Source of the DNA: Streptomyces flaveolus
Lineage (GTDB): Bacteria; Actinomycetota; Actinomycetes; Streptomycetales; Streptomycetaceae
Reading direction: 5' to 3'
Assembly: GCF_014648815.1 (NCBI RefSeq)
Contig: NZ_BMRV01000008.1
Location: 1-64,000 of the forward strand
DNA length: 64,000 bases
The notes under the pieces were generated by a model. It did no database searches, had not been told where the DNA came from, and worked only from the letters and a program-made list of their open reading frames with translations. Shown in pieces: positions 12,201 through 24,400 of this stretch. A program made the position numbers and the translations under genes. Numbering within the stretch: position 1 is the stretch's first letter; every line of letters begins with the position of its first letter.

Positions 12201-15200
12201 GCCGCAGCGAGGGCAGCAGGGTGCCGTCCGGGACCGAACCCCCCGCGCGCACCAGGTTCACCAGCGTGCCGTCCGGGCCGATCTCCAGGCAGACGTCCAC
12301 CTTCTGCTCGGCGAGCCGCCGCGCACCGTCGTGGAAGCGGACGGGGTTGCGGGCGTGCCGCACCCAGTACTCCGCGTCGAACGTGCCGGGTTCGGCGAGG
12401 GTGCCGGTGAGGTTGGAGATCAGCGGGATGCCCGGGTCGGCGAGGTCCAGGGCGGCGGCGGTCTCCCGCAGCCGAGGCAGGACGGGGTCGAGCAGCCGCG
12501 AGTGGAAGGCGTGCGAGACGGTGAGCCGGACGCCGCGTACGCCCTCCTCGGTGATCCGGGCGGCGAACCGCTCGATGTCCTCCGGTGCGCCGGCCACCAC
12601 GGTGGCGTCCGGGGCGTTGACGGCCGCGATGTCGAGGGGGGTGTCCGCCAGCAGGGCGCGCACCTGCTGCTCGGAGGCGCGGACGGCCAGCATGGCTCCG
12701 CGCCGGGTGCCCTGCATCAGCTCGGCCCGCCGGGCGATCAGCCGCAGCCCGGACGACAGGTCCGTCACTCCGGCGTGGACGGCGGCGGCGACCTCGCCGA
12801 CGCTGTGGCCCATGACCACGTCCGGGGTGACTCCCCAGGACTCCCACAGGGCGGCCAGCGCGCTCTCCAGGGCGAACAGGGCCGGCTGGGTCACCCGGGT
12901 CTCGTCGACGGCCTTCGGGTCGTCGCCGTAGAGGACGAGTTCGACCAGGGAGCCGCCCAGGACGGGGGCGAGTTCGCGGTCGCAGCGGTCGAAGACCTCC
13001 CTGAAGACCGGCTCGGTCTCGTACAGTTCGCGGCCCATGCCGAAGCGCTGGCTGCCCTGTCCGGAGAACAGGAAGGCGATGCGCGGGCGGCCGGTGGTCC
13101 GGCGGTCCGTGAGCGGGGCGGCGAGTTGGGCGAGGAGCTTGTCGCGGGTGTCGCCCAGCAGGGCGCGGCGGTGCGGGAAGTGGGCCCGGCCCGCGGACGC
13201 GGTGGCGGCCAGGCCGGCCAGTTCCTCGTCGTCCGCGGCGGTCAGCCGCTCTCGCCAGGAGGCGGAGAGCCGCTCCAGGCCCGCCGCGTCGGGGGCGGAC
13301 AGGGGGACGAGGTGCGGGGTGCCGGCCGGGGCGCCGCTCGTGGCGGCAGGGGCCCCGGCCGGTGCGTCGGCGAGCACCACGTGCGCGTTGGTCCCGGTGA
13401 GTCCGAAACCGGAGACGCCGGCCACGCGCGGGGCAGCGCCGGAACGCCAGGGGGTGGGGGTGTCCACCACCCGGACGTTCATCTCCGCCCAGTCCACGTG
13501 CGGGTTGGGTGCCGCGAAGTGGAGGTTGGCCGGGATGAGATCGTGTCTCAAGGCGAGCACGGTCTTGAAGACCGCCGCCATCCCGGCGGCCGACTCGCAG
13601 TGACCGATGTTGCTCTTGACGGAGCCGATGTGGAGCGGCTCGCCGGGCTTGCGGTCCGGGCCCAGGACGTGCCAGGCCGCGCCCAGTTCGATGGGGTCGC
13701 CCAGGGCGGTCCCGGTTCCGTGGGCTTCCAGGTAGGAGACCTGGGATCCGGTGACGCGGGCGTCGGCGAGGGCGTCGGCGAGCAGGGCCCGCTGGGCCGT
13801 GCCGCTGGGGGCGGTGAGCCCGGAGGAGGCGCCGTCCTGGTTGACGGCGGTGCCGCGGATCACGGCGAGCACGCGGTCGCCGTCGCGCCGGGCGTCGGTG
13901 AGCCGCTTGAGGACGAGCACTCCGCAGCCCTCGGCGCGCACGAAACCGTTGGCGTCCGCCGAGAACGTCCGGCAGCGTCCGTCGGGCGACAGCATGTGCG
14001 CGCGGCTGGCCGAGACGGAGGCCATCGGGTCGAGGATGACGTTGACCCCGCCGGCCAGCACCGTGTCCGACTCGCCGCCGCGCAGCGACCGCACCGCGAG
14101 GTGCAGGGCGACGAGGGAGGACGAGCAGGCGGTGTCCACGGCCATCGCGGGGCCGTTCAGCCCGAGGGTGTACGCCAGGCGGCCCGCGGCGGCGTTGAGC
14201 GAGGTGCCGGTGCTGTAGTAGGCGTCGAGGTGCTCGGCGCCGGTTCCGGCGAGCACCCGGGCGTAGTCGGCGTAGCTGATGCCGACGAAGACGCCGGTGC
14301 GGGTGCCGCGCAGGGCGTGCGGGTCGGTGCCGGCGTCCTCCAGGGCGTGCCAGGCGGACTCCAGGAGCAGGCGTTGCTGCGGGTCGAGGTTCTCCGCCTC
14401 GCGGCCGGGGATGCCGAAGAAGGCGGCGTCGAACCGTTCGATGTCCGTGAGGAAGCCGCCCTGGTCGGTGGTGATCCGGCCGCTCTCGGGGGCGTCGTCG
14501 CCGTGGAAGGCGGCGGTGTCGTAACGGCCTTCGGGAACGGGGCCCACGGCGTCGCGGCCCTCGCGCAGCAGGGTCCACAGGTCCTCGACGGAGTCGGCCT
14601 GCGGGAAGCGCCCGGCCATGCCGACGATCGCGATCGGCTCGTGTGCGGTGCTCGGGGACTCGCCCGGGGCCTCGTCGTACGGCGTGGCGGCGGGTGCCGG
14701 GGGGTCGTACGGCGTGGTGGTGGCAGCCGGAGTGCCGTTCGGCGTGGCGGCGGGGGCGGGGGCGGGCCGCTGCTCGGGCGCGGGCGGGGCCGTCTCCGGC
14801 GAGGGGGCGGCCGGCGGGGCGTCGGTGAGCAGGTACTCCGCCATCCGGGTCACCGTGGGGTGGTCGAACACGTCGGCCGCGCGCAGGGAGACCTCGAAGG
14901 CCTGGCCCAGGCGTCCGACCAGATCCACGGCCATGATCGAGTCGAGGCCCAGGTCGAAGAAGCCGGTGTCGTCCTTGACGGCCGCCGCGGTCTCGAAGCC
15001 GAGCTGGGCGGCGACGATCCGGGCCACGTGGACGCGGGCGGCGGCGGGCCGGGCGCGCTCGGGCACCGCCGCCAGCCCGGCCACGACCGACGGCTCGCGG
15101 ACGGCCGCCAGGGGCTCGTCCCGCACCGGGTCCGGCAGGTCGGCGGAGAACAGGCCGCGGGCCCGGAAGCGGGACATGACCGAGCGGAACCGGGGCATGT

Positions 15201-18200
15201 CCAGCGGGCAGACGACGACGTGTCCGGAGACGGCGGGGGACGCGGCGAGCGCGGCACGGCCGGCGGCCGCGTCGAGGGCGCCGACGCCCAGCCGGGCGAA
15301 GGTGTCGCGGCTGGCGGAGTCGGCCATGCCCGACTCGCCCAGGTCCCAGGGCCCGTAGGCGATGCTGACCGCGGGCAGGCCACGGCCGGCGCGGTGCGCC
15401 ACCAGGGCGTCGAGACCGCCGTTGGCCGCGGCGTAGCCGGCGCACCGGTCGGTGCCCCACACGGCCGAGACCGAGGAGATCACGGCGAAGAAGTCCAGCG
15501 GCCAGTCGAGCGAGGCACGGTGCAGCAGCCAGGCACCCGCGAACTTGCCGCGCAGGGCGTCGGCGAAGTGCGCGGCGCCGGCTTCCGCGGCGGGCACGCG
15601 GTCCAGCACGCCCGCCGCGTGCAGCACGCCCCGCACGGGCGGCATGGCCTCCAGTGCGGAGCAGGCGGTCGCCACGGCCTGAGGGGTGTCGCATCCGCCC
15701 GGCCGGTAGACGGCCTCGACACCGGCGGCGGCGAGGTCGTCGAGCAGCTCCCGCGCCTCGGGGGCCAGGTCCTCCCGGCTGCGCCGGCCGATCAGCAGGA
15801 GGTGGCGGGCGCCGCGGGCGACCAGCTCGGAGGTCAGCTCGCGGCCGACGCCGCCGAGACCGCCGGTGACGACGTAGGTGGCCTCGGGGACCACCCGCAG
15901 GGGTTCGGTGGGTGCGGTGTTCTCGACGAGACGGGCGGTCAGGACCGCGCCGTCGCGGACGGCGGCCCGGTCCTCGGCCGCCTCCCCGCGGGTGGCGGCG
16001 TCGCTCTCCCCCGCGACGAAGGACAGCAGGGCGTCGAGATCCGCGTCGCCCGGGTCGGCGGGCAGGTCGACGACGCCGCCCCAGCCGGCCGCGAGTTCGA
16101 GGCCGAGGACGGGTCCCAAGCCGTGCAGGAGGCCGTGGTCGGTCGCCGCCGTGGTGTCCTGCGGCCGGGTCCGGCAAGCGGCCCGGGTCAGGGCGAACAC
16201 CCGGTGGCCGCCCGCGCGGGCGGCCGCGGCGACCGCGGCCGTCACCGCAGCGCACAGGGCGGCTCCCGGCTCGGCGGGGTCGCTCGCCGTGTCCGGGGCG
16301 CCGTCGCTCCCGGGAAGCGGGGTGGCGCGCAGGGCGAGGACGAGCGGGACGCCGGCCTCGCCGGTCGTGTCCTGGCCGGCGGCCCACGTTCCGGCCCAGG
16401 CGGCGGGGTCGGCCGGAAGTCGCCCGTGCCGCCAGCCGTCGGGCAGGTCCGTGGCGGACGGTGCGAGCACGGTGCCGGTCAGCCCTCGTGCGGCGGCCCG
16501 GCCGGCCAGCGCGACGAGGAGGTCCTCGTCGTCGCCGGCGAGGACGACGGAGCGGCCGGCCGGAGCGGTCGAGGCGGCCTGGGGCCGCCACGCCACCTCG
16601 TGCACGAGCGGTACGGCGGGGGCGGCCGGGGCGGTGTCCTCCCGGCCGGCAGTGGCGGCACCGGGGCCGGCGGCCCGCGTCGGGGGTGCGAACCGGCTGC
16701 GCTGCCACGGGTAGGGGGGCAGGTCGACGACCCTGCGGGGCAGGCCGGGACCGGCGGCGTCGGGCGCACCGCCTCCCTCGGTGACCGCGACCTCCGGCAC
16801 CGTGCGTCCCTCGGCGAGCGCCCGCAGGGCCTCGGCGGCGGAGCGGGGGTCGGCCGCGGTGACGGTCGCGTGCACGTCCATGGGCGTGCGTCCGGCGGTC
16901 GCGGTGTGCGCGAAGGCCGGGTAGTCGGCGGCGGGGAGTGCCTCCAGCGCGCCGGCGTACTGGGCGGCACGCGCCCGCAGCGCCTCCACGGTCTTGGCGG
17001 AGACGGCGAACCCGGTGACCGTGACGGGCGCGGAATCCTCGTCGGGGCCGGCCGGCACCTCCTCGGCCGACAGCGGTCCGACGATCGCGTGCGCGTTGGT
17101 GCCGCTCATCCCGAACGAGCTGACGGAGGCGCAGTCACCCGACAGCGGGGACCACTCCCCCAGCGTGTCGGGCACCGTCATTCCGGTCCCCGACAGGTCG
17201 ATCCGCGGGTTGAGGTGGCGGAAGTGGACGACCGGGGGCACCTGGCGACGCGAGACGCACAGCATCGCCTTGATCAGCCCGGCCACCCCGGCGGTGCCCT
17301 CGAGATGCCCGAAGTTGGTCTTCAGCGCGCCGACCGGCAGCGGTGCGCCGCCGTTGCGCCGGCCCAGCGCGGTGGCCAGTGCGTCCATCTCGATCGGATC
17401 GCCGAGGGGGGTGCCGGTGCCGTGCGTCTCCGCGTAGCCGACGGCGTCCGGCTCCAGACCGGCGTCCGCCAGGGCCGCTTCGATCAGCGACACCTGCGCG
17501 AGGACGTTCGGCGCGGTGAAGCCGCTGGAGCGGCCGTCCTGGTTGACGGAGGTGCCCCGGATCACGCCGAGCACCCGGTCCCCGTCGCGCAGGGCGTGGT
17601 CGAGGCGCTTCAGCAGCACCGCGCCCACGCCCTCGCCGCGGGTGAAGCCGTTGGCGCGGGAGTCGAACGTCTTGCACAGGCCGTCCGGCGACAGCGAGCG
17701 GGTCTCCTGCACCAAGCGCATGGTCTGCGGCGACATGATGAGGTTGGCGCCCGCGGCGAAGGCGAGTTCGCACTCGCCCCGGCGCAGCGCCTGCACCGCG
17801 AGGTGAACGGCGACGAGGGAGGACGAGCAGGCCGTGTCGACGGTCATGGTGGGCCCGGTCAGGCCCAGCGCGTAGGCGACCCGGCCGGCGGCGAAGTTGT
17901 GCCCGTTGCCGGTGGCCCAGTAGGCGTCGGGTTCGCCCTCGCACCATTCCCGGTAGTCCTGCCACATCACGCCGAGGTAGAGACCGGCCCGGGCCTCGGC
18001 GAGCGTGCCCGCCGGGACGGCCGCGTGCTCCAGGGCCTCCCAGGCCACCTCCAGCAGGAGCCGGTGCTGCGGGTCCAGGTGGCGGGCCTCGCGGGGGCTG
18101 ATGCCGAAGAAGCCCGCGTCGAAGTCGAGGACCTCGTCGAGGAAGCCTCCGCGCTGCGGCAGTCCCCGCCAGGCGTCGGCGAAGGGGCCCTTGCGGTGCT

Positions 18201-18417
18201 CCGGCATGGGACGCACCAGGTCGCGGCCCTCGGCGAGGGCGGTCCAGTACGCGTCGAGCGTGTCGATGCCGCCGGGCAGCCGCAGCCCCGCGCCGATGAT
18301 CGCGACGGGCTGGTTCCCCCGTTGCTCGGCGAGCTGCTGCCGCAGGGAGCGGACGGTGTCCAGGGCCCGCGTGAGCGGCGTCTGCCTGCCTCCCTGGGAG
18401 GGGGATGTCTCGTGCAT
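9232..18417 (-). CDS. Type I PKS, modules 2 and 3: KS-KR-ACP / KS-AT-DH-KR-ACP
   Basis: About 3,061 residues. Module 2: KS with cysteine 197 (VDTACSSS), ETHGTGTPLGDP and FGHLEGT; no AT motifs, only the linker LPPYPWQRSRF; KR with GGLGGVG near 849 and the YAAANG active-site block; ACP serine (GLDSIM) near 1157. Module 3: KS cysteine near 1431; AT with GQGSQ near 1787, GHSVG near 1872 and HAFH near 1972 (malonyl type); DH with histidine near 2181 and DSCLQ near 2353; KR with GGLGGLG near 2656 and YAAANGYL; ACP near 2963. The DH first motif reads HRLFGTVQVAG, with alanine where proline is usual. ATG 18417 has AAGGAA upstream. A GTG at 18477 that overlaps the previous stop and has AGGAG upstream is an equally good start (20 residues longer). 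Confidence 0.93.
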
Positions 18418-18473
18418 CGGGGTTCCTTGTGGTCGGGGCGTCAGGGGGGCCGGCGGGGTGGTCCGGTCGGCGC

Positions 18474-21400
18474 TCACCGGGTCTCCTGCGCTCGGGTGAC
18501 CTGCTCGGTCAGGGCTTTGGCGAGGGTGCGGAGCGTGCCGTACGTCCACATGAGGGTCGGCGACAGGCGCAGCCCGAAGGCGGCCTCCAGCCGGTTGCGC
18601 AGTTCGAGGCTCATCAGCGAGTCCAGGCCGAGGGACTCGAACAGGGTGTCGCGGTCCACACGTTCGGGGCTGAGGCGCAGCACCTGGGCGGCGAGTTCAC
18701 GGACCTTGGCCTCGACCAGGCCGTGGCGTTCCTCCTCCGGTGCGTCCAGCAGACCGGCCGCGAAGGCGCTCCCGGCGGTGACGGAGCCGCCGTCCCGCAA
18801 CGCCTCGCGCAGGTCGCGCCAGGCGCTCAGGGCCACCGTGTCGGGGGCGGCCTCGAACCAGCGGCGCAGGTCGAGGGGGACGTAGCCGTGGACGGGCCGT
18901 TCCTCGGTGAGCAGGCGGGTCAGAGCGGCCCAGGCCTCGTCCGCCGGGAAGCTGCTCATGCCGCGGTCCCCGAGGCGGGCGCCGGCCTCCGCGCTGCGCG
19001 CGGCCAGACCGATGTCCGCGAACGGTCCCCACTGCACGCTGAGCGCGGGCAGTCCGCGGTCGCGGCGCGCTTCGGCGACGGCGTCGAGGTAGGCGTTGGC
19101 CGCGGCGTAGGCGGCCTGTCCCGGGTTGCCGACGAGGGCCGCGACGGACGAGAACAGGACGAAGAAGTCCAGCGGTTCCTGACCGGTCGCCGCCTCCAGG
19201 CTGCGTACGCCGTCCACCTTGGGCTGCAGCACCTTGGCGATCTGACGAGACGTCAGGCTGCCGATGGTGGCGTCGGAGACCACGCCGGCCGCGTGCACGA
19301 CACCGCGCAGCGGCGGCAGGCCCCGCTCGCGCAGGCCGTCGAGCGTCCGGCGTACGGCGGTGCGGTCCCGCACGTCACAGTGCGGGGTGTGGACCACCGT
19401 CCCCGCGGAGCGCAGCGCCGTCAGCCGGGCGGCTGCCTCGGCCGAGGGCGCGGACCGGCCGACCAGGACGAGCGTGCCGGCGCCGTGCGCGGCGAGGAAC
19501 TCGGCGAGCGAGAGACCGAGGGCGCCGAGGCCGCCGGTGATCAGGTAGGCGCCGTCCGCGCGGAACCGGCCGTCGCGCAACGGCTCGGGCGCCACGTGCG
19601 CGACCTCGGCGAGCCGGGTCAGCACGAGCCGGGGGCCGTGCGGGTCGTGGTCGAGGTCGGCCGTCGTGCCGGTCACGCCGGCGCAGTCGTACGTCCTCGG
19701 CGGCAGGGCGGTGAGCCTGCCGTCGGCGGCCAGCGTCAGGACGTCGGCCAGCAGCCGGGCGAACAGGGCGGGGCGGCGGACCCGCAGCGCCTCCAGGTCG
19801 GTCGAGCCGAAGGTGGCGCCGGCGGGCAGCGGCCGTGCCTGCGGGGCCGGGTCCGGCAGGGCCGCCCGGGTGACGTCCTCGACGTAGCGTCCGTCCGGGG
19901 CCAGGAGGTCCCAGGCATGGGAGGCGGTCGCTCCACCGCGCGGGCCGAGGACCATGTCGACGCCCTCGCCGGCGATCGCCTCGACGGCCGACGGCCAGTG
20001 GGGATCGGCGGCGTCGAGGACCTCGAGGGCACCGGCGGCGCGCAGCGACTCGGCGTGCCGGGCCGCTCCGTCGACGACGGCCAGCGGGACGGCACCCCGG
20101 CTGCGGGCGATCTGTACGGCGGCGAGCGCGTCGGGCAGGGCCGGGGTGTGGATCAGGACGGTGTCGCCCTCCGCCAGCCGGCCGACGTGGGTCAGCGCGT
20201 ACCAGGCGGTGACGGCCGGGAGGGTGAGGGCGGCGGCCTCGGCGTCGTCGAGCCGGTCGGGCAGCCGGACGGTGTGGGCCGCCTCGGCGAGCACGTGCCC
20301 GGCGAGCGCACCGGGTGCCACGGCGGTGACGCGGTCCCCGGGGCGCAGCCCGCTCACGTCGGGGCCCACGGCGCTGACGCGGCCCGCGCACGCGCGGCCG
20401 AGCGGCAGGGTCACGGGGGCTCGTCCGGCGCGGATCTCCGCGAGGTCGCGCAGGTCGGCGGGCGACACGGCGGCGGCCGTGGTGTCGATGACGACCTGGC
20501 CGGGTCCGGGCGTCGGTGTCGGGTGCGGGAGGAACTCGGCCGTGGTGGAGGTGCCTCGCCGGGCGGCGCCCAGCCGGAAGGGCTGGGGGCCGGTGCGCCA
20601 GGCGGGACGCGCCGTGCCGTCGGCGCCGTCCGTGTCGCCGCCCCGGACGATCCGGGCGGCCAGCCGACGGTCGCCGCGCAGGGCGAGCTGGTCGTCGGCG
20701 CCGTCGTCGAGCAGGGCGCGGCCGCACTGGGCGGCCCAGTCCGGGTGGGAGGCGTCCACGTCGACGAGCCGGGGCCGCAGTTCGGAGTGCTCGCGTTGCA
20801 GCACCCGTCCGTAGCCCCAGTACAGGGCGGCGCCGGGATCGGGCGTGTCGGCCGCCGTGACGCTCTGGGCCCGGTCGGTGAGCACGGTGAGCCGGGGCAG
20901 CGAGGGCAGGGCCGCGCAGACGCGGACCACGGTGGTGAGGTGGGTGAGTCCGCGCTGCTGGGCGTCGGGGCCGACGCAGGCGCGCGGGGCGAGGAAGACG
21001 ACGCCGTCGACGTCGCCCGTGAGGGAGTTCTCGGGGTGGGCGGGGTCGTCCACCGTGGTCACCTCGGCGCCGGCCGCGCGGAGGGCGTCGGCCAGGTCCT
21101 GGGTGCCGCCCGTGCCGCCGCAGACGACCCAGCGCCCGGCCGTGGCCGAGCCGGCGGCGCGGGGCGGCGCGGCGGTGGTGTCGGTCCAGTGGAGGCGGTG
21201 CAACCGGTCGGCGTGCGCGTCGTGGCCGTCCGAGGTGGGCAGGGACCGCAGGACCAGGCCCTCCATCACCAGCAGCGGACGCCGGTCGCCGGTGAGGACG
21301 CGGACGTCGACGGTGCCGTCGGGGCGGCGCAGGACGTGGGAGTGGAGCGCGGTGACGGGTTCGTCGCCGGCGTGCAGCACGTGGACGGCGCGTACGGCGG

Positions 21401-24400
21401 TCGGCATCAGCGCCTCGGCGCCGTCGTCGAGCAGCAGGGCGACCTGGAGCGCCCCGTCCCACAGCACGGGGTGCGGGACCCGGGGCCGCAGGCCGGCCCA
21501 CAGCTCCTGCGGGAGCCGTATTTCGCCGAGCGCCTCGTCGCCCGACGGGTGGCGCCGCAGGGAGTGCACCACCTGGAACGCCGGCCCGTAGTTCTGGCCG
21601 CGGGCGGAGCAGCGGCGGTAGAACTCGCCGGGGTCCTCGGCCGCGACCTCGTCGGCCCAGGCGGGGAGGCCGAAGCTCTCCGGGGCGTCGGTGCCGGGCT
21701 CGGCGCCGGCGGTGGCGACGACGTCCCACTCGGTGGCGCCGGGCGGCAGGGACAGCAGGCGGAAGGCACCGCCGCCGGGCGCGTCCTGCCACTCGGTGGT
21801 GAAGCGGACGGGGTCCGCGCCGATCGTCACCTCCTTGCGGAAGGAGACGTCCACGAGCCGGCCGGGCAGTGTGCCCGTGCGGGCCGCGGCGGTGTGCAGG
21901 GCCAGCGCCAGCATGCCGGTGCCGGGGAGCAGCGCGGTGTCGTAGAGCTTGTGGTCGGTGAGCCAGGGCTGGGTGAGGGGGGACAGCTCCAGGGTGCCGT
22001 GCCACACGCCGGGGCGGCCGGGGGCGGGGGTGAGCGGTGCCTCGAACCCCTGCGCGGCGTCGCCGGTGCGGCGGTTGTCGGCGGGCCAGAAGCTCTCGCG
22101 CTCGAACGGATAGGCTGGCACCGGGAAGCGGCCGTCGCGGGGCAGCGTGCCGAAGGGTTCCAGACCGGCGGTGTAGGCGCGCGCGAAGGCGCGGGCGACG
22201 TCCCGGGTGCCGCCGTGCCCGCGGCGCAGGGTGGTGAGCAGCGCCAGGGGTTCCTCGCGTACGGCGGTCTGCTGCTCCAGGGCCGGCTGCAGGACGGGGT
22301 GCGGGCTGATCTCCACCACGTGGGTCACACCGCTGTCGAAGAGGGCGTCCGTCGCGGAGACCAGCTCGATGGGTTCGCACAGGTTGCGGACCCAGTAGTC
22401 GGGGCCCAGGGCGCCGCCGTCGACGACGCGGGCCTCGACGGTCGACATGAGGGGGATGTCGCCCGCGGCCGGCCGGATCGGGGCGAGGCCGGTCATGAGG
22501 TCCTCGCGCAGCACGCCCATGCCGGCGCTGTGGGAGGCGTAGTCGATGTTGACCAGGGCGCAGTACGTGCCCTCGGCCTCCAGCAGTTCCCTCAGCGCGA
22601 GGACGTGGTCGCGGTCCCCGGACAGGACGCAGGAGTGCGGGCCGTTGTGCGCGGCGAAGGAGACGAGGTCCTCGAACCCCTCCAGGGCCCGCTCGGCGGC
22701 CTCGCGGTCGAGGTCGACGGCGAGCATCAGTCCGCGGCCGGACACCCGCTGGGCGATCAGCGCGCCGCGGCGGGCGAGGACGAGGGCGGCGTCGTCCAGG
22801 GACAGGGCGCCGGCGAAGGTGGCGGCCGTGATCTCGCCCTGGCTGGTGCCGAGCACGACGTCGGGGGTGACGCCGGCCGCGCGCCACAGCTCGGCCAGGC
22901 CCAGGGACATGGCCCACAGCGCCGGCTGGAGGACGTCGGTGCGCGTCGTCCACGTGTGGGCGATCGTGTCGGGACCCGCGTCGGCGTCGGGGGCGAACAC
23001 GTCGGTCAGGTCCCAGTCGACGTGCGGGGCGAGGGCCTTGGCGCAGCGGTCGACGACGGAGGCGAACAGGGCGCTGTCGCGGTAGAGGGCCACGCCCATC
23101 TCCCGCCACTGCGAGCCCTGCCCGGGGAAGACGAAGGCGGTGCGGCCGTGCGGCACGGCCCGTCCGGTGACGACGTCGGCGTCCGCGGCGGCGGGGTCGT
23201 CGAGGGCGGCGAGGCCGGCGGCGGCCTGCCGGAGGTCCTCGGCGACGACCGCGGCCCGCTCCGGGAAGTGGTCGCGGCGCCAGGCCAGCGTGCCGGCCAG
23301 CTCGGCGGCCTCGTACTCGCCACCGGCGCCGAGCGCGTCCCGGAGCTGGGTCGCCCGGCGGGCGAGCACCGGGGCTCGCTTCGCGGACAGGGTGACGACG
23401 GGGGGTACCGCGGTCTCGTCGGACCGGTCGTGGCGGTCCGCGGGCCGGGGCTGCGGCGGGGAGGAGACGACCACGTGGGCGTTGGTGCCGCCCCAGCCGA
23501 AGGAGTTCACCCCGAGGAGGACCGGGCCCTCGGCGGGCAGGGCGAGCGGCTCGCGCAGCACGCTCAGGTTGAGGTCCTCGAACGGGATGTCGGGGTTGAG
23601 CTCCTCGGCGTGCAGGGACGGCGGAACCGTGCGGTGGCGCAGGGAGAGCAGGACCTTGATCAGCCCGGCCAGACCGGAACTGCCTTCCAGGTGGCCGATG
23701 TTGGTCTTCAGCGACCCGATCGGCAGTGGGTCGCCGGCCGGACGGGCGCGGCCGAGGACCGCGCCGAGCGCGCCGGCCTCCGTGGGGTCGCCGCGCTTGG
23801 TCCCGGTGCCGTGGGCCTCGACGTACGACAGGGCGGCGGCCGGCACGGTGTGCTCCCCGTAGCTGCGGCGCAGCAGGTCCTCCTGGCCCTCCTGGCTGGG
23901 GCTGACCAGGCTGTGGCCGCCTCCGTCGTTGTTGGTCAGGGTGCTCACCAGGACGCCGTGCACCCGGTCGCCGTCGCGCAGCGCGCGGGCGAGGGTCTTC
24001 AGGTAGACGGCGGCGACGCCCTCACCGCGGACGAAGCCGTTGGCGGACTTCGCGAAGGAGGCGCAGCGGCCGTCCGGGGAGAGCCCGCCGAAGTGGGTGA
24101 GGCCGATGCTGACGTGCGGGTCCATCATCAGGTTCGTGCTGCCGACGATGGCGGCCTCGATGTCGCCGGCGCGCAGCGCGCGGGCGGCCAGGTCGAGACC
24201 GACGAGCCCGGAGGAGCAGCCGGTGTCGACGGCGAGGCTCGGGCCGCGCAGCTTCATGAGGTAGGAGAGCCGGTTGGCGAGGATGTCGCGGCCGGTGCCG
24301 ACCAGGGAGTGGGAGGTGTGCAGGGCGCCGCGCGCCTTGCGGAGCAGCTCGTAGTCGTGCCAGACGGTGGCGACGTAGACGCCGGTCCGCGAGCCCGCGA

